Notes under the pieces: model-generated
Databases searched by the model: none
Told to the model about the DNA's origin: nothing
What the model saw: the letters and a program-made list of their open reading frames with translations, nothing else
Position numbers and translations under genes: made by a program
Part shown: positions 38,203 through 46,998 of the stretch, piece by piece
Numbering within the stretch: position 1 is the stretch's first letter
Layout: each line of letters opens with the position of its first letter
Source of the DNA: Marihabitans asiaticum
GTDB taxonomy: Bacteria > Actinomycetota > Actinomycetes > Actinomycetales > Dermatophilaceae
Direction of reading: 5' to 3'
Length of the DNA: 64,000 nt
Assembly (NCBI RefSeq): GCF_007828725.1
Contig: NZ_VIUW01000002.1
Location: 186,001-250,000 of the forward strand

Positions 38203-38802
38203 TCAGCCGCGGGGGGCGTGCACGACCTGCTGGGCGTCGGTGAGGCCGCGCTCGACGACGAGCTCGACCGCGTCGGCCGCCGTGTCGAGCAGGAAAGGCA
38301 GCTCCTCCCGCTCGGTCTTTGCGAAGTCCCGCAGCACGAAGTCGGCCGGGTCCATCCGCCCCGGCGGGCGTCCGATCCCCACCCGCACCCGGAGGTAGTC
38401 CTTCGTCCCGAAGGAGCTGCTGATCGAGCGCAGGCCGTTGTGGCCCCCTTCGCCACCTCCGCGCTTGAGCCGGACCTCACCGAAGGGAATGTCCAGCTCG
38501 TCGTGGACGACGACGAGCTGCTCGGTCGAGACGGAGAAGAACGAGGCGAGCGCCTTGACCGGGCCCCCGGAGACGTTCATGTACGACGTCGGGACCGCCA
38601 CGACCGCTCGGGCCCCCGGCGTCCCCTGAGCGCCGCCGAGACGAAGCGACTCGGCGCGCGCGCCCGCCTTGTGCGCCCGCAGGCTCACCCCGGCCCGGCG
38701 CGCCAGCTCCAGGGCGACCATCGCGCCGACGTTGTGCCGGTTGCCCTCGTACCGCGGGCCCGGGTTGCCCAGGCCGACGACCAGCCAGGTGTCCTCACTC
38801 AC
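38203..38802 (-). CDS. pth: Peptidyl-tRNA hydrolase
   Basis: Recycles peptidyl-tRNA released from ribosomes. 199 aa from GTG 38802 (SEDTWLVVGLGNPGPRYEGNRHNVG). Catalytic His lies in NRHNVG, with VPTSYMNVSGGPV, VVHDELDIPFGEVRLKRGGG and GHNGLRSI as family blocks. The longer frame to 38832 adds residues unlike homologues. Downstream of rplY, as in most actinomycetes. Confidence 0.96.
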   Translation of the reverse strand: MSEDTWLVVGLGNPGPRYEGNRHNVGAMVALELARRAGVSLRAHKAGARAESLRLGGAQGTPGARAVVAVPTSYMNVSGGPVKALASFFSVSTEQLVVVHDELDIPFGEVRLKRGGGEGGHNGLRSISSSFGTKDYLRVRVGIGRPPGRMDPADFVLRDFAKTEREELPFLLDTAADAVELVVERGLTDAQQVVHAPRG

Positions 38803-38836
38803 GCCGGACAGATTCTCACGTCGCCACCGCACCCGA

Positions 38837-38874
38837 CGAAGGCGGGGCCGACCGCCTGGTCGACCCCGCCTTCG
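38837..38874. terminator. Hairpin between rplY and pth
   Basis: CGAAGGCGGGG (38837-38847) and CCCCGCCTTCG (38864-38874) are perfect complements, and pairing continues inward (CGAC/GTCG) after one mismatch. Likely terminates or attenuates rplY transcription ahead of pth. Confidence 0.65.
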
Positions 38875-38913
38875 CTAGAGCGTCTGTGCATCGCGGCCAG
38901 CCGGCCGCGTGAC

Positions 38914-39609
38914 TCACACGTCCTCGGACTTCTCCTCCGAGTCGCCCTCGGCAGCCTCGCCGGACTCGGCGTCGCCCTCGGCCTCGCCGCTCTCGGCGTC
39001 CTCGGACTCGTCCTGCTCGATGCCGACCTCGGCCTCGGCCTCGGCGAGCTCGGCCTCCAGGGCCTCCTCGGAGATCTGCTCGGTGATGTTGACCACGAGC
39101 AGCTCGGGGTCGCTGACCAGGCTCGATCCCTCGGGCATCTCGACGTCGGAGGCGTGGATCTGGGTGCCGGCCTCCATGCCCTCGACGGAGACGACGAGCG
39201 ACTCGGGGATGTTGATGACGTCGGCCTCGACCTCGAGGGTCTGGTTGTCGACGGTGACGATCGTCTCCGGACCGGCCTCGCCCTCGACGTGGACGGGGAC
39301 GTCGACCGTGACCTTCTCGCCCTTCTTCACGACGACGAGGTCGACGTGCTCGATCCACGGCTTGAGGATCGCGCGCTGGACGTCCTTGGCGAGGGCGAAC
39401 TCCTCCTTGCCGTCGATGACGATCGCGAGGAAGGCGTTGACGTGCTTGAGCGCCATCATCGTGTCGTGGCCCGGCAGGGTGATGTGCTGCGGGTCGCCGC
39501 CGTGGCCGTACATCACGGCGGGGATCTTGTCGGCGCGACGGATGCGGCGCGCGGCGCCCTTGCCGAACTCGGTGCGGCGCTCGGCCTCGATGCGGATGGC
39601 GTCAGCCAT
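38914..39609 (-). CDS. rplY: 50S ribosomal protein L25/general stress protein Ctc
   Basis: 231 aa. ATG 39609 follows GAGGAGAG. The L25 domain (about 1-95) binds 5S rRNA (EAERRTEFGKGAARRIRRADKIPAV is its start, in part). The TL5-like C-terminal domain (about 96-185) carries VINIPESLVVSVEGMEAG. The end is a very acidic Glu/Asp/Ser/Ala tail (about 190-231). Confidence 0.96.
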   Translation of the reverse strand: MADAIRIEAERRTEFGKGAARRIRRADKIPAVMYGHGGDPQHITLPGHDTMMALKHVNAFLAIVIDGKEEFALAKDVQRAILKPWIEHVDLVVVKKGEKVTVDVPVHVEGEAGPETIVTVDNQTLEVEADVINIPESLVVSVEGMEAGTQIHASDVEMPEGSSLVSDPELLVVNITEQISEEALEAELAEAEAEVGIEQDESEDAESGEAEGDAESGEAAEGDSEEKSEDV

Positions 39610-39789
39610 GACTCTCTCCTCGGTCTGCGCGACCCGATCCGGGCCGGCGATATCAGGGGCTTCGTGTGCGGTGGCCTCGGGCGTGGGCGTGCGGACGCAT
39701 GGGCCACAACGCATCAGCTGACGTGAGGTCCACCGCGTCGATCACGGACGGCCGTGGCGGCCGCCCCTCGCCGAGGCAACCCGACGATG

Positions 39790-40818
39790 CTAGTGGACCG
39801 TCGTCGCCTTGCCCAAACCGTCCTCGAGGGGGGCGCCCGCCGGGGCTGCGGGGGCGTCCGGCACCAGCTCAGCCGGCTGAGCGCCTGCGGCAGCGGTGAC
39901 CAGCCGGGACTCACCCACCTTGACGAGGATCACGCCGAGCAGGATCGCCAGGCCGCCGAGGACCTGGACCGGGGCGAGCGCCTGGCCGACGAGCACCCAG
40001 GCGAAGATCACCGCGAAGAGGACCTCGCTCAGCCCGACGAAGGAGGACAGGGTCACGCCGAGCATCCGCACCGAGGCGACGCCCAGCGCGTACGCGGCGG
40101 CGGCAGCGACCACGGCCAGCTCGACGATCGCCACCCACCAGGGCGCCTGCCAGCCGGCCAGGACGACGTCGGCGGCGTTCGCGGTCATCGGCAGCACCCC
40201 GACGAGCCCGGACACGACGAGCGTCACGGCACCGACCGCCAGCCCGAACCCGGCGTAGGCGATCGGGGGCAGGGCGTCCTCACCGTCGGCGGAGAGCAGG
40301 AAGTAGGACATCAGCCCGATGGCGCTGAGCAGGCCGAAGAACAGCCCGGCCGGGGCGATCCGGGCACCGGAGGTGACGTCGAGCACGAGGCCGAGACCGA
40401 CGAGTGCCGCGAGCACACCGCCGAGCGTCAGCGCGGTCGGGCGCCGACCGTGGCGGGCCCACATCCAGCCGACGAGCAGCACCGGGGCGAGGTACTCCAG
40501 CAGCAGCGCGACGCCGACGGAGAGGTGCTGCACCGCGGAGAAGTAGGCGAGCTGGCAGCCGGCCACGGCCAGCAGCCCGTAGAACACGACCGTCCGGGCA
40601 TTGCGCCGCAGGAGGTACCACCGCCCGCGCAGGGCATACAGGGCCGGGAGCAGCATGAGCAGGGCGCCGCCGGTGATCCGGGCGGTGACGATCGCGCCTG
40701 GGCTCCAGCCGGTCGCGAGGAGGGCGGCGCCGAAGGTGCCCGAGGACCCGAAGGATGCCGCGGAGAGCAGGGCCACGAGCAGGCCGAGGGCGAAGGGGGT
40801 CGAGCTGCGCTGAGTCAT
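39790..40818 (-). CDS. EamA-family (DMT) transporter
   Basis: 342-residue drug/metabolite transporter with ten hydrophobic helices in two EamA repeats (LLSAASFGSSGTFGAALLATGWSPG at the first helix and AVIFAWVLVGQALAPVQVLGG in the second repeat, each in part). ATG 40818 is preceded by GAGGAGG. Divergent from the CGNR gene; such pairs usually mean that the regulator controls the exporter. Substrate unknown. Confidence 0.9.
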   Translation of the reverse strand: MTQRSSTPFALGLLVALLSAASFGSSGTFGAALLATGWSPGAIVTARITGGALLMLLPALYALRGRWYLLRRNARTVVFYGLLAVAGCQLAYFSAVQHLSVGVALLLEYLAPVLLVGWMWARHGRRPTALTLGGVLAALVGLGLVLDVTSGARIAPAGLFFGLLSAIGLMSYFLLSADGEDALPPIAYAGFGLAVGAVTLVVSGLVGVLPMTANAADVVLAGWQAPWWVAIVELAVVAAAAAYALGVASVRMLGVTLSSFVGLSEVLFAVIFAWVLVGQALAPVQVLGGLAILLGVILVKVGESRLVTAAAGAQPAELVPDAPAAPAGAPLEDGLGKATTVH

Positions 40819-40851
40819 GGCGCCTCCTCACAGATGCGTTCGGGAAAGGGT

Positions 40852-40884
40852 CGTCATCAGTGAACTACAATGACACCGATGACG
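40852..40884. promoter_or_regulatory. Inverted repeat and -10 element in the EamA/CGNR divergent promoter
   Basis: CGTCATC (40852-40858) and GATGACG (40878-40884) are perfect complements around a spacer containing TACAAT (40866-40871), a good -10 for the CGNR gene. A regulator bound here would cover both start regions. Inference only. Confidence 0.5.
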
Positions 40885-40912
40885 ATAGAGCGACCCGGCG
40901 TCAGGAGTCAAC

Positions 40913-41467
40913 ATGACCTTTGCCCATGACACCAACGATGCCCTCCAGGGCGCGGCGGCGCTGGTCAACACCCTGCCGCAGTGCTCCCCCGGCGGGGAGG
41001 ACGACCTGACCTCCGTGCCTGCCCTCGCCGACTACGTCGCCTCCTGGATGTGGACGGGACGGGTCGACAGCGACGAGGCCGAGCTGACCGAGGTCCGCGC
41101 ACTGCGCCCGCGGCTGCGCGAGCTCTGGCTCGCCGCTCCCGACGCCGCGAGGGTCGCGGCCCTGGTCAACGAGCTGCTGCGCTCGGGGGACGCCGCACCC
41201 CAGCTCGTCACTCACGGCGACTACGGCTGGCACATCCACGCCACCGAGCGCGACGCCCCGATCGCCCAGCGGATGCAGGTCGAGGCGGCGATGGCCTTCG
41301 TCGACGTGGTGCGCAGCGACGAGCTCGACCGCATCCGGATCTGCGCTGCGGATGACTGCGAAGGGGTGGTCGTCGACCTCTCCCGCAACCGGTCCCGCCG
41401 CTACTGCGACTCCGGTTGCGGCAACCGTCTGGCGGCTGCGGCGTACCGCGCCCGGCAGGGCGACTGA
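40913..41467 (+). CDS. CGNR zinc-finger (ABATE-domain) transcriptional regulator
   Basis: 184 aa with AGGAG six bases before ATG 40913. The ABATE domain (about 5-130) has ALVNTLPQC and RLRELWLA. The C-terminal zinc finger reads ICAADDCEGVVVDLSRN then RRYCDSGCGNR, giving four cysteines and the CGNR signature. Probably regulates the divergent EamA transporter. Confidence 0.9.
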   Translation: MTFAHDTNDALQGAAALVNTLPQCSPGGEDDLTSVPALADYVASWMWTGRVDSDEAELTEVRALRPRLRELWLAAPDAARVAALVNELLRSGDAAPQLVTHGDYGWHIHATERDAPIAQRMQVEAAMAFVDVVRSDELDRIRICAADDCEGVVVDLSRNRSRRYCDSGCGNRLAAAAYRARQGD

Positions 41468-41508
41468 CTCCCCCTTCGCCCCACTCCGTCTCTCCGGGTG
41501 GCCTGCGC

Positions 41509-42507
41509 TCAGGCGCGGCCGCCGAAGAGGGAGGTGACCGAGCCGTCCTCGAAGACCTCCTTGATCGCCGCGGAGACCAGCGGTGCGATCGAGAGCACGG
41601 TCAGGCCCTCGAAGTCGTGCTCCGGCCCGAGCGGGAGGGTGTTGGTCACGATGATCTCCTCGGCCGCGCAGGCCTCCATCCGCTCGATCGCGGGACCGGA
41701 GAAGATCGCGTGCGTCGCGGCGATGATCACCCCGGCCGCGCCCTCGGCCATGATCGCGTCGGCGGCCTTGGTGATCGTGCCCGCGGTGTCGATCATGTCG
41801 TCGACGAGCACGCACATCCGGCCCTCGACCTCGCCGACGACCCGGTTGGCCGCAGTCTCGTTGGGCCGGTTGATGTCGCGGGTCTTGTGGATGAAGGCCA
41901 GCGGCACACCGCCGAGGTGCGCCGACCACTGCTCGGCGACCTTGATCCGCCCGGCGTCGGGCGAGACCACCGCGAGCTCGCGGTCGCCGTACTTCTCCCG
42001 GACGTAGTCGGCAAGCAGGGGGCGGGCCATGAGGTGGTCGACCGGGCCGTCGAAGAAGCCCTGGATCTGGTCGGTGTGCAGGTCGACGGTGATGAGCCGG
42101 TCGGCGCCCGCGGTGCGGAAGAGGTCGGCGATGAGCCGGGCCGAGATCGGCTCGCGGCCGCGGTGCTTCTTGTCCTGCCGGGCGTAGCCGTAGAACGGCA
42201 TGACCACGGTGATCCGCTTGGCCGAGGCCCGCTTGAGCGCGTCGATCATGATGAGGTGCTCGACGATCGCCTCGTTGATCGGCGCGGTGTGGCTCTGCAT
42301 GACGAAGGCGTCCGAGCCACGCACCGACTCCTCGTAGCGCACGTAGATCTCACCGTTGGCGAAGTCGTACGCGCTCGTGGGGACGAGCTGGGTGCCGAGC
42401 TGCTCGGCGACCTCCTCAGCGAGTGCGGGGTGCGCTCGCCCGGAGAAGACCATGAGGTTCTTCTTCGTCTTCTTCGAGATGCTCGTGCGGGCGCCCTTGT
42501 CGGCCAT
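41509..42507 (-). CDS. prs: Ribose-phosphate pyrophosphokinase
   Basis: Makes PRPP from ribose-5-phosphate and ATP for nucleotides, His and Trp. 332 aa. FSGRAHPALAEEVAEQLG, the ATP-binding loop PFYGYARQDKKHRGREPISA (in part), DLHTDQIQGFF and the PRPP loop VLVDDMIDTAGT are intact. ATG 42507 follows AGAAGGA. 29 bases downstream of glmU. Confidence 0.97.
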   Translation of the reverse strand: MADKGARTSISKKTKKNLMVFSGRAHPALAEEVAEQLGTQLVPTSAYDFANGEIYVRYEESVRGSDAFVMQSHTAPINEAIVEHLIMIDALKRASAKRITVVMPFYGYARQDKKHRGREPISARLIADLFRTAGADRLITVDLHTDQIQGFFDGPVDHLMARPLLADYVREKYGDRELAVVSPDAGRIKVAEQWSAHLGGVPLAFIHKTRDINRPNETAANRVVGEVEGRMCVLVDDMIDTAGTITKAADAIMAEGAAGVIIAATHAIFSGPAIERMEACAAEEIIVTNTLPLGPEHDFEGLTVLSIAPLVSAAIKEVFEDGSVTSLFGGRA

Positions 42508-42536
42508 GGTGTCCTTCTGCTCGGGTCCGGTCTGGG

Positions 42537-44045
42537 TCAGCTGGGAGTGTTCGGCGAAGGGGTGGAGGCGGGCCCGGTCTGGTCGGCGGACCGGTCGGCC
42601 CGGGCGGTCTGCGCTGCGGCGTGAGCCGCGTCGGCGGTCGCGGTACCCGCGCGGCGCCGGTCGACCCAGCCGTCGACATTGCGCTGCTGCCCGCGGGCGA
42701 TGGCGATCTGTCCCGGATCGACCGCCGAGGTGATGGCCGATCCGGCGGCGACGTAGGCGCCGTCGGCGATGTCGACCGGGGCGACGAGGACGGAGTTGGA
42801 GCCGACGAAGGAGTGCCTGCCGACGTTCGTGCGGCCCTTGGTCACCCCGTCGTAGTTGGCGAAGATCGTCCCGGCGCCGATGTTCGCGCCCTCACCGATC
42901 ACCGCGTCCCCGCAGTAGGTGAGGTGCGGGACCTTGGCGCCCTCGCCGATCCGGGCGTTCTTGGTCTCGACGAAGCCGCCGATCTTCCCCTTCGCCCCCA
43001 GCTCGGTGCCCGGGCGCAGGTAGGAGTAGGGGCCCACGGTCGCGCCCGCGCCGATGACGGCGAGGTGGGCCTCGGCCCGCTTGATACTCGCCCCGTCGCC
43101 GACCTCGCAGTCGGTGAGGGTGACCTCGGGGCCGATGACCGCGTCCTCGCCGATGCTCGTCGCGCCGAGCAGCTGGGTGCCGGGCAGGATCGTCGTGTCG
43201 GCGCCGATGCTCACGTCGACGTCGATCCAGGTGGTGGCGGGGTCGACGATGGTCACCCCGGCCTGCATGTGGCGGCGGCAGGTCCGGGCGTTGAGCTCGC
43301 GGCCGAGGTCGGCGAGCTGCGCGCGGTCGTTGACCCCCTCGGTCTGCCAGAGGTCGTCGAGGACGTGCGCGGACACCCGGCCGCCGGCGGCGCGGGCGAG
43401 GGCGAGCACGTCGGTGAGGTACTTCTCGCCCTGGGCGTTGTCGGTGCCGACGTTGGCCAGCTCGCGGCGCAGCACGGCGGCATCGAAGGCGTAGATGCCG
43501 GAGTTGATCTCGCGGACCGCGCGCTCGCTCTCGGTCGCGTCCTTGACCTCGACGATGCGCTCGACGTCACCGTCGGCATCGCGGATGACCCGGCCGTAGG
43601 ACTTCGGGTTCTCCAGGACCGAGGTGATGACGGTGACCGCCGCGCCGGCGTGCTCGTGGCGTGCGGTCAGCTCGCTCACCGTCTCGGCGGTGAGCAGCGG
43701 GACGTCACCCATGGTGACCACGACCGTGCCGGTGAGGTCGGCCGGCAGCGCGGACAGCCCGCACTCCGCGGCCCGGCCGGTGCCCTTGACCTCGTCCTGG
43801 TCCGCGACGAGGACCGGCGCGTTTGCCTCGGCGTTGCGCTCGTCGATGAAGGCCGCCACCCGTTCGCGCTGGTGCCGGATGACGACGACGGTGGAGGCGG
43901 CGTCCGCCCCCTTCGCCGCGCGCAGCGCATGCCCGAGCAGGGTGTCGCCACCGATGCGGTGCAGCACCTTGGGGGTCTTGCTCTTCATCCGGGTGCCCTC
44001 GCCGGCGGCGAGGACGATGACGGCGGCGGGGCGGGCATCACTCAC
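42537..44045 (-). CDS. glmU: Bifunctional GlcNAc-1-P uridyltransferase / GlcN-1-P acetyltransferase
   Basis: Last two steps of UDP-GlcNAc synthesis, following GlmS (also in this window). 502 aa from GTG 44045. Uridyltransferase domain (1-230): VIVLAAGEGTRMKSKTPKVLH, GDVPLL. Left-handed beta-helix acetyltransferase (about 255-460) with hexapeptide repeats, YSYLRPG, GGFVETKNA and the C-terminal YVAAGSAIT. A short Ala/Arg/Thr tail follows. Probably co-transcribed with prs. Confidence 0.96.
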   Translation of the reverse strand: MSDARPAAVIVLAAGEGTRMKSKTPKVLHRIGGDTLLGHALRAAKGADAASTVVVIRHQRERVAAFIDERNAEANAPVLVADQDEVKGTGRAAECGLSALPADLTGTVVVTMGDVPLLTAETVSELTARHEHAGAAVTVITSVLENPKSYGRVIRDADGDVERIVEVKDATESERAVREINSGIYAFDAAVLRRELANVGTDNAQGEKYLTDVLALARAAGGRVSAHVLDDLWQTEGVNDRAQLADLGRELNARTCRRHMQAGVTIVDPATTWIDVDVSIGADTTILPGTQLLGATSIGEDAVIGPEVTLTDCEVGDGASIKRAEAHLAVIGAGATVGPYSYLRPGTELGAKGKIGGFVETKNARIGEGAKVPHLTYCGDAVIGEGANIGAGTIFANYDGVTKGRTNVGRHSFVGSNSVLVAPVDIADGAYVAAGSAITSAVDPGQIAIARGQQRNVDGWVDRRRAGTATADAAHAAAQTARADRSADQTGPASTPSPNTPS

Positions 44046-44160
44046 GGCGTGGGGCTCCCAGGTCTGGCGGTGCGGCGGATGTCCCGCTGCGCGAGACCTC
44101 GCCACCATACCGGCCGGTGGCGCCCGGTCGCGATGCCCGGACTCGCACCCCCTTCGCCCG

Positions 44161-44242
44161 TGGCTCCCCGGGTAGGAGTCGAACCTACGTCGCTTGTCCT
44201 GATTCAAAGTCAGGCGGGCCCTGCCGGCAGACCAACCGGGGA
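44161..44242 (-). tRNA. tRNA-Gln (UUG)
   Basis: Acceptor TCCCCGG/CCGGGGA with discriminator G and encoded CCA (44161-44163). The anticodon stem CCTGA/TCAGG encloses CTTTGAA, anticodon TTG. The T arm is GTAGG-TTCGACT-CCTAC. The variable region is about nine bases, longer than usual for a type I tRNA. It lies just upstream of glmU. Confidence 0.9.
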
Positions 44243-44419
44243 ACGCCGCCGATGCTGCTCGCGGCCGACGGCCCGACCAGGGTAGTTCACCCTGGGGCCG
44301 ACTCACGCCGGCGTCGAGGCGCGCCGGTGCCGGCCGAAGCGTCGCGGGCCGGACGACACAAGTGCCCGGCTGCCCTGTTCCGACCGCCGAGATCTCGGCG
44401 CTCCAGCACTCCGGCGCCG

Positions 44420-44449
44420 CACTCGTGTCGTTCTACCCGCGAGTCACCG
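44420..44449. repeat. Dispersed hairpin repeat, copy 2 (3' of the VOC gene)
   Basis: CACTCGTGTCGT-TC-TACCCGCGAGTCAC, nearly identical to 5841-5870. It lies 52 bases downstream of the VOC stop and upstream of tRNA-Gln. The rest of the 258-base gap (44243-44500) shows no gene. Confidence 0.65.
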
Positions 44450-44500
44450 TCAGCACTCTCAAGGGATCGGGCGCGCCCAGTCAGGGCCGCCGCGCCGGCC

Positions 44501-44860
44501 TCACACCTGCTGGACCTCGACGCGGTTGCCGACCGTGTCGTCGGTGTGGAAGCGGCGCACGCCGAGGATCGCGTCGTCCCACCGCACCTCTCCCCCGGCC
44601 TGTGCCACCAGCCGGGCCGTCTCCTCGATCTGCTCCACGAGCAGGCACGGGTGGGCCTTGCGGGCGGGGGCGAAGGGGGTCTCCACCCCGCAGTGCAGCT
44701 CCTGGGCACCGGAGGCGAACCAGACGCCACCGCGGACGGCGAGAACCGGCGGCTTGGGGATCTCGGGCAGGCCGAGGACGCCTCCGTAGAAGCCGCGCAG
44801 CTCCTCCTCGCTGCCCGCCGGGCAGGCGATCTGCACGTGGTGCAGCCCGACGACGCTCAC
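44501..44860 (-). CDS. VOC-family (glyoxalase fold) protein
   Basis: 119 aa from GTG 44860, overlapping the tam stop as GTGA. VVGLHHVQIACPAG and EELRGFYGGVLGLPEIPKP are the N-terminal VOC block. The C-terminal DTVGNRVEVQQV is unusual in lacking the usual Asp-Pro-Asp-Gly turn. Co-transcribed with the methyltransferase; substrate unknown. Confidence 0.83.
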   Translation of the reverse strand: MSVVGLHHVQIACPAGSEEELRGFYGGVLGLPEIPKPPVLAVRGGVWFASGAQELHCGVETPFAPARKAHPCLLVEQIEETARLVAQAGGEVRWDDAILGVRRFHTDDTVGNRVEVQQV

Positions 44861-45657
44861 GACGGCTTGTGCCCGACGGCGAAGACCCGGCGGAAAGGCA
44901 GGATGACCCCGGCCGCGGTGCGCGGGTAGGCCTGCGCGACCCGGTCGCCGTAGTCGGCGAGGAAGACCGCCCGCTCCTGGTCGTCGGTGAGCAGGTCGAG
45001 CACCGAGCGCAGGCCGGTGCCGGAGACCCACTCCAGCACCGGGTTCTCCTGCTCCGCGTCGGGGTCGAGCACGTGCAGGTAGGTGGTCTCCCACACGTCG
45101 ACGGCCAGGCCCGCCGCGCTGAGGATCTGCAGGTAGGTGCTCGGCTCGCCGGCGCCGAAGCGCTTCGTCGCCGCCTCGAGCTCGGCACGCCGCGGGTGCT
45201 CAGCGGCCACCTGGCGCATCAGCGCATGAGTCGGCGACTCGAAGTTGCCCGGCACCTGCATGGCGAACCAGCCACCGGGGGCAAGGGCGTCGAGCCAGCG
45301 TTGGACCAGCGGGAGGTGCATCGGGATCCACTGCAGGGTCGCGTTGCTCACGATGACGTCGGGAGCAGCATCGAGGTCGGCGATCTGCCAGTCCGTGAGG
45401 TCGGCCTCGACCCACTCCACCGCATCGCTGCCCTGACGCTCGCGCGCGGCCGCCAGCATCTCCGGGCTGCTGTCGACGCCGACCACCCGGGCATCGGGCC
45501 ACCGCGCGGCCAGCTCGAGCGTGAGCCGGCCGTTGCCGCACCCGAGGTCGAGCACGAGGCGCGGCTGCTGCGCATCGACGCGATGGAGGAGGTCCCGGAA
45601 GGGCCGGGCGCGCTCGTCGGCGAACCTGTCGTACTGCGTCGGGTCCCAGCTCGGCAT
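44857..45657 (-). CDS. tam: Trans-aconitate 2-methyltransferase-like SAM methyltransferase
   Basis: 266 aa. ATG 45657 follows AAGGAGAG. WDPTQYDRFADERARPF is the typical Tam N-terminus. The SAM site is VLDLGCGNGRLT with GVDSSPEML; SNATLQWIP and FAMQVPGNFESPTH are Tam blocks. It would esterify the aconitase by-product trans-aconitate. Divergent from a MarR regulator that is the likely controller. Confidence 0.9.
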   Translation of the reverse strand: MPSWDPTQYDRFADERARPFRDLLHRVDAQQPRLVLDLGCGNGRLTLELAARWPDARVVGVDSSPEMLAAARERQGSDAVEWVEADLTDWQIADLDAAPDVIVSNATLQWIPMHLPLVQRWLDALAPGGWFAMQVPGNFESPTHALMRQVAAEHPRRAELEAATKRFGAGEPSTYLQILSAAGLAVDVWETTYLHVLDPDAEQENPVLEWVSGTGLRSVLDLLTDDQERAVFLADYGDRVAQAYPRTAAGVILPFRRVFAVGHKPS

Positions 45658-45705
45658 CGCTCTCTCCTTCGTCGTCGGCGACAGCCGCAGCCTACGACGC
45701 CAGTG

Positions 45706-45719
45706 TCTTGATATCAAGA
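45706..45719. promoter_or_regulatory. Palindromic MarR-type operator between tam and marR
   Basis: TCTTGATATCAAGA is a perfect 14-bp palindrome, followed by another half-site ACTTGATGTC. It is AT-rich against its surroundings and lies 15 bases before the MarR start and 49 before tam. MarR proteins often bind such palindromes, so autoregulation plus control of tam-VOC is inferred. Confidence 0.7.
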
Positions 45720-45733
45720 TACTTGATGTCGCT

Positions 45734-46252
45734 ATGGTGATCTCTGTGGGCGAGCCGAGAGACGACGTCGACGAGGTAGTCGCGGCATGGCGCCGGGAGC
45801 GCCCCGACCTCGACCCGGACCCGATGCAGGTGATGTCCCGCATCTCCCGACTCGGTCGCCGCCTCCACCAGCAGCGGTCACGCACCTTCGCCGAGCACGA
45901 CCTCGACGGCTGGGAGTTCGACGTCCTCTCGACGCTGCGCCGCACCGGGCCGCCCTACACCCTCTCCCCCGGCGAGCTGGTCCGGGCGACTCTGGTCACC
46001 TCGGGGACGATGACCAACCGGATCGACCGCCTCGTGGCGCGCGGCTGGGTGGCCCGCTCCCCTTCGCCGACCGACCGAAGGGGGGTCCTCGTCACCCTGA
46101 CCGACGACGGGCGCCAGGTCGTCGACGCCGCGCTCTCGGACCTCTTGGACCGCGAGCGCGAGATCCTCGCGATCCTCTCCGGCGAGGACCAGGCCGGTCT
46201 GGCGCGCCTGCTCCGGCGCGTCCTCGCGCCCCTGGAGCCGGATCAGAAGTAG
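45734..46252 (+). CDS. MarR-family transcriptional regulator
   Basis: 172 aa. Winged helix: WEFDVLSTLRRTGPPYTLSPGELVRATLVTSG is the recognition region (shown in part), followed by TMTNRIDRLVARGWV and the wing DRRGVLVTLTDDG. ATG 45734 without ribosome site, or GTG 45746. The 3' end overlaps the convergent ABC ATPase gene by ten bases. Likely ligand-responsive repressor of tam. Confidence 0.9.
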   Translation: MVISVGEPRDDVDEVVAAWRRERPDLDPDPMQVMSRISRLGRRLHQQRSRTFAEHDLDGWEFDVLSTLRRTGPPYTLSPGELVRATLVTSGTMTNRIDRLVARGWVARSPSPTDRRGVLVTLTDDGRQVVDAALSDLLDREREILAILSGEDQAGLARLLRRVLAPLEPDQK

Positions 46253-46998
46253 ACAGCCACCCGGCCGCCGGGCGCGTCGATGCAGGTCACAGGCGTCTCG
46301 AAGACGCCGGTCAGCACGTCGTCGCGCAGGATCTCCTCGGGGCTGCCGTGCTCGACGACGGCGCCGTCCTTCATCGCGCAGATCCGGTCGGCGTAGCGGG
46401 CGGCGAAGTTGATGTCGTGCAGCACGACGACGATCGTGCGACCGAGCTCGTCGGCTGCACGACGCAGGTGCTGCATCATGAGCACCGAGTGGCGCATGTC
46501 GAGGTTGTTCAGCGGCTCGTCCAGCAGCACATAGTCGGTGTCCTGGCACAGCACCATCGCGACGTAGGCCCGCTGACGCTGGCCGCCGGACAGCTCGTCG
46601 AGGTAGCGACCCTGCAGCTCGCCCAGGTCGAAGAACTCGATCGAGCGCTCGATCACCCCTTCGTCGGCCACGGTCAGGCGGCCGCGGCTGTGGGGGAACC
46701 TGCCGAGGGCGACGAGCTGACGCACCGTGAGCCGGGCGACGAAGTGGTTCTCCTGGCGCAGCACCGAGACCACCTTCGCCAGCTCCCGCGACGGGGTGGT
46801 GGCGATGTCGTGCCCGCCGATGGTCGTCGTCCCGGCGTCGCTGCCGAGCAGCCGGCCGATGATCGTGAGCATGGTGGACTTGCCGGCACCGTTCGGGCCG
46901 ACGAGCGCGGTGATCCCGCCGGCCTGGATGCTCAGGTCCACCGGCCCGATCCGCACCTCGCTCGTGTAGTCCTTGCGGACCTGGGTCAGCTCGATCAC
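46243..46998 (-). CDS. Iron-siderophore ABC transporter ATP-binding protein
   Basis: 251 aa from GTG 46998. Walker A GPNGAGKST, Q-loop in LRQENHFV, signature LSGGQRQRAY, Walker B YVLLDEPLNNLD and the switch His in VVVLHDINFAARYAD. FecE/FepC type. Its start overlaps the permease stop as GTGA. Third and last component of the uptake operon. Confidence 0.94.
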   Translation of the reverse strand: MIELTQVRKDYTSEVRIGPVDLSIQAGGITALVGPNGAGKSTMLTIIGRLLGSDAGTTTIGGHDIATTPSRELAKVVSVLRQENHFVARLTVRQLVALGRFPHSRGRLTVADEGVIERSIEFFDLGELQGRYLDELSGGQRQRAYVAMVLCQDTDYVLLDEPLNNLDMRHSVLMMQHLRRAADELGRTIVVVLHDINFAARYADRICAMKDGAVVEHGSPEEILRDDVLTGVFETPVTCIDAPGGRVAVYF

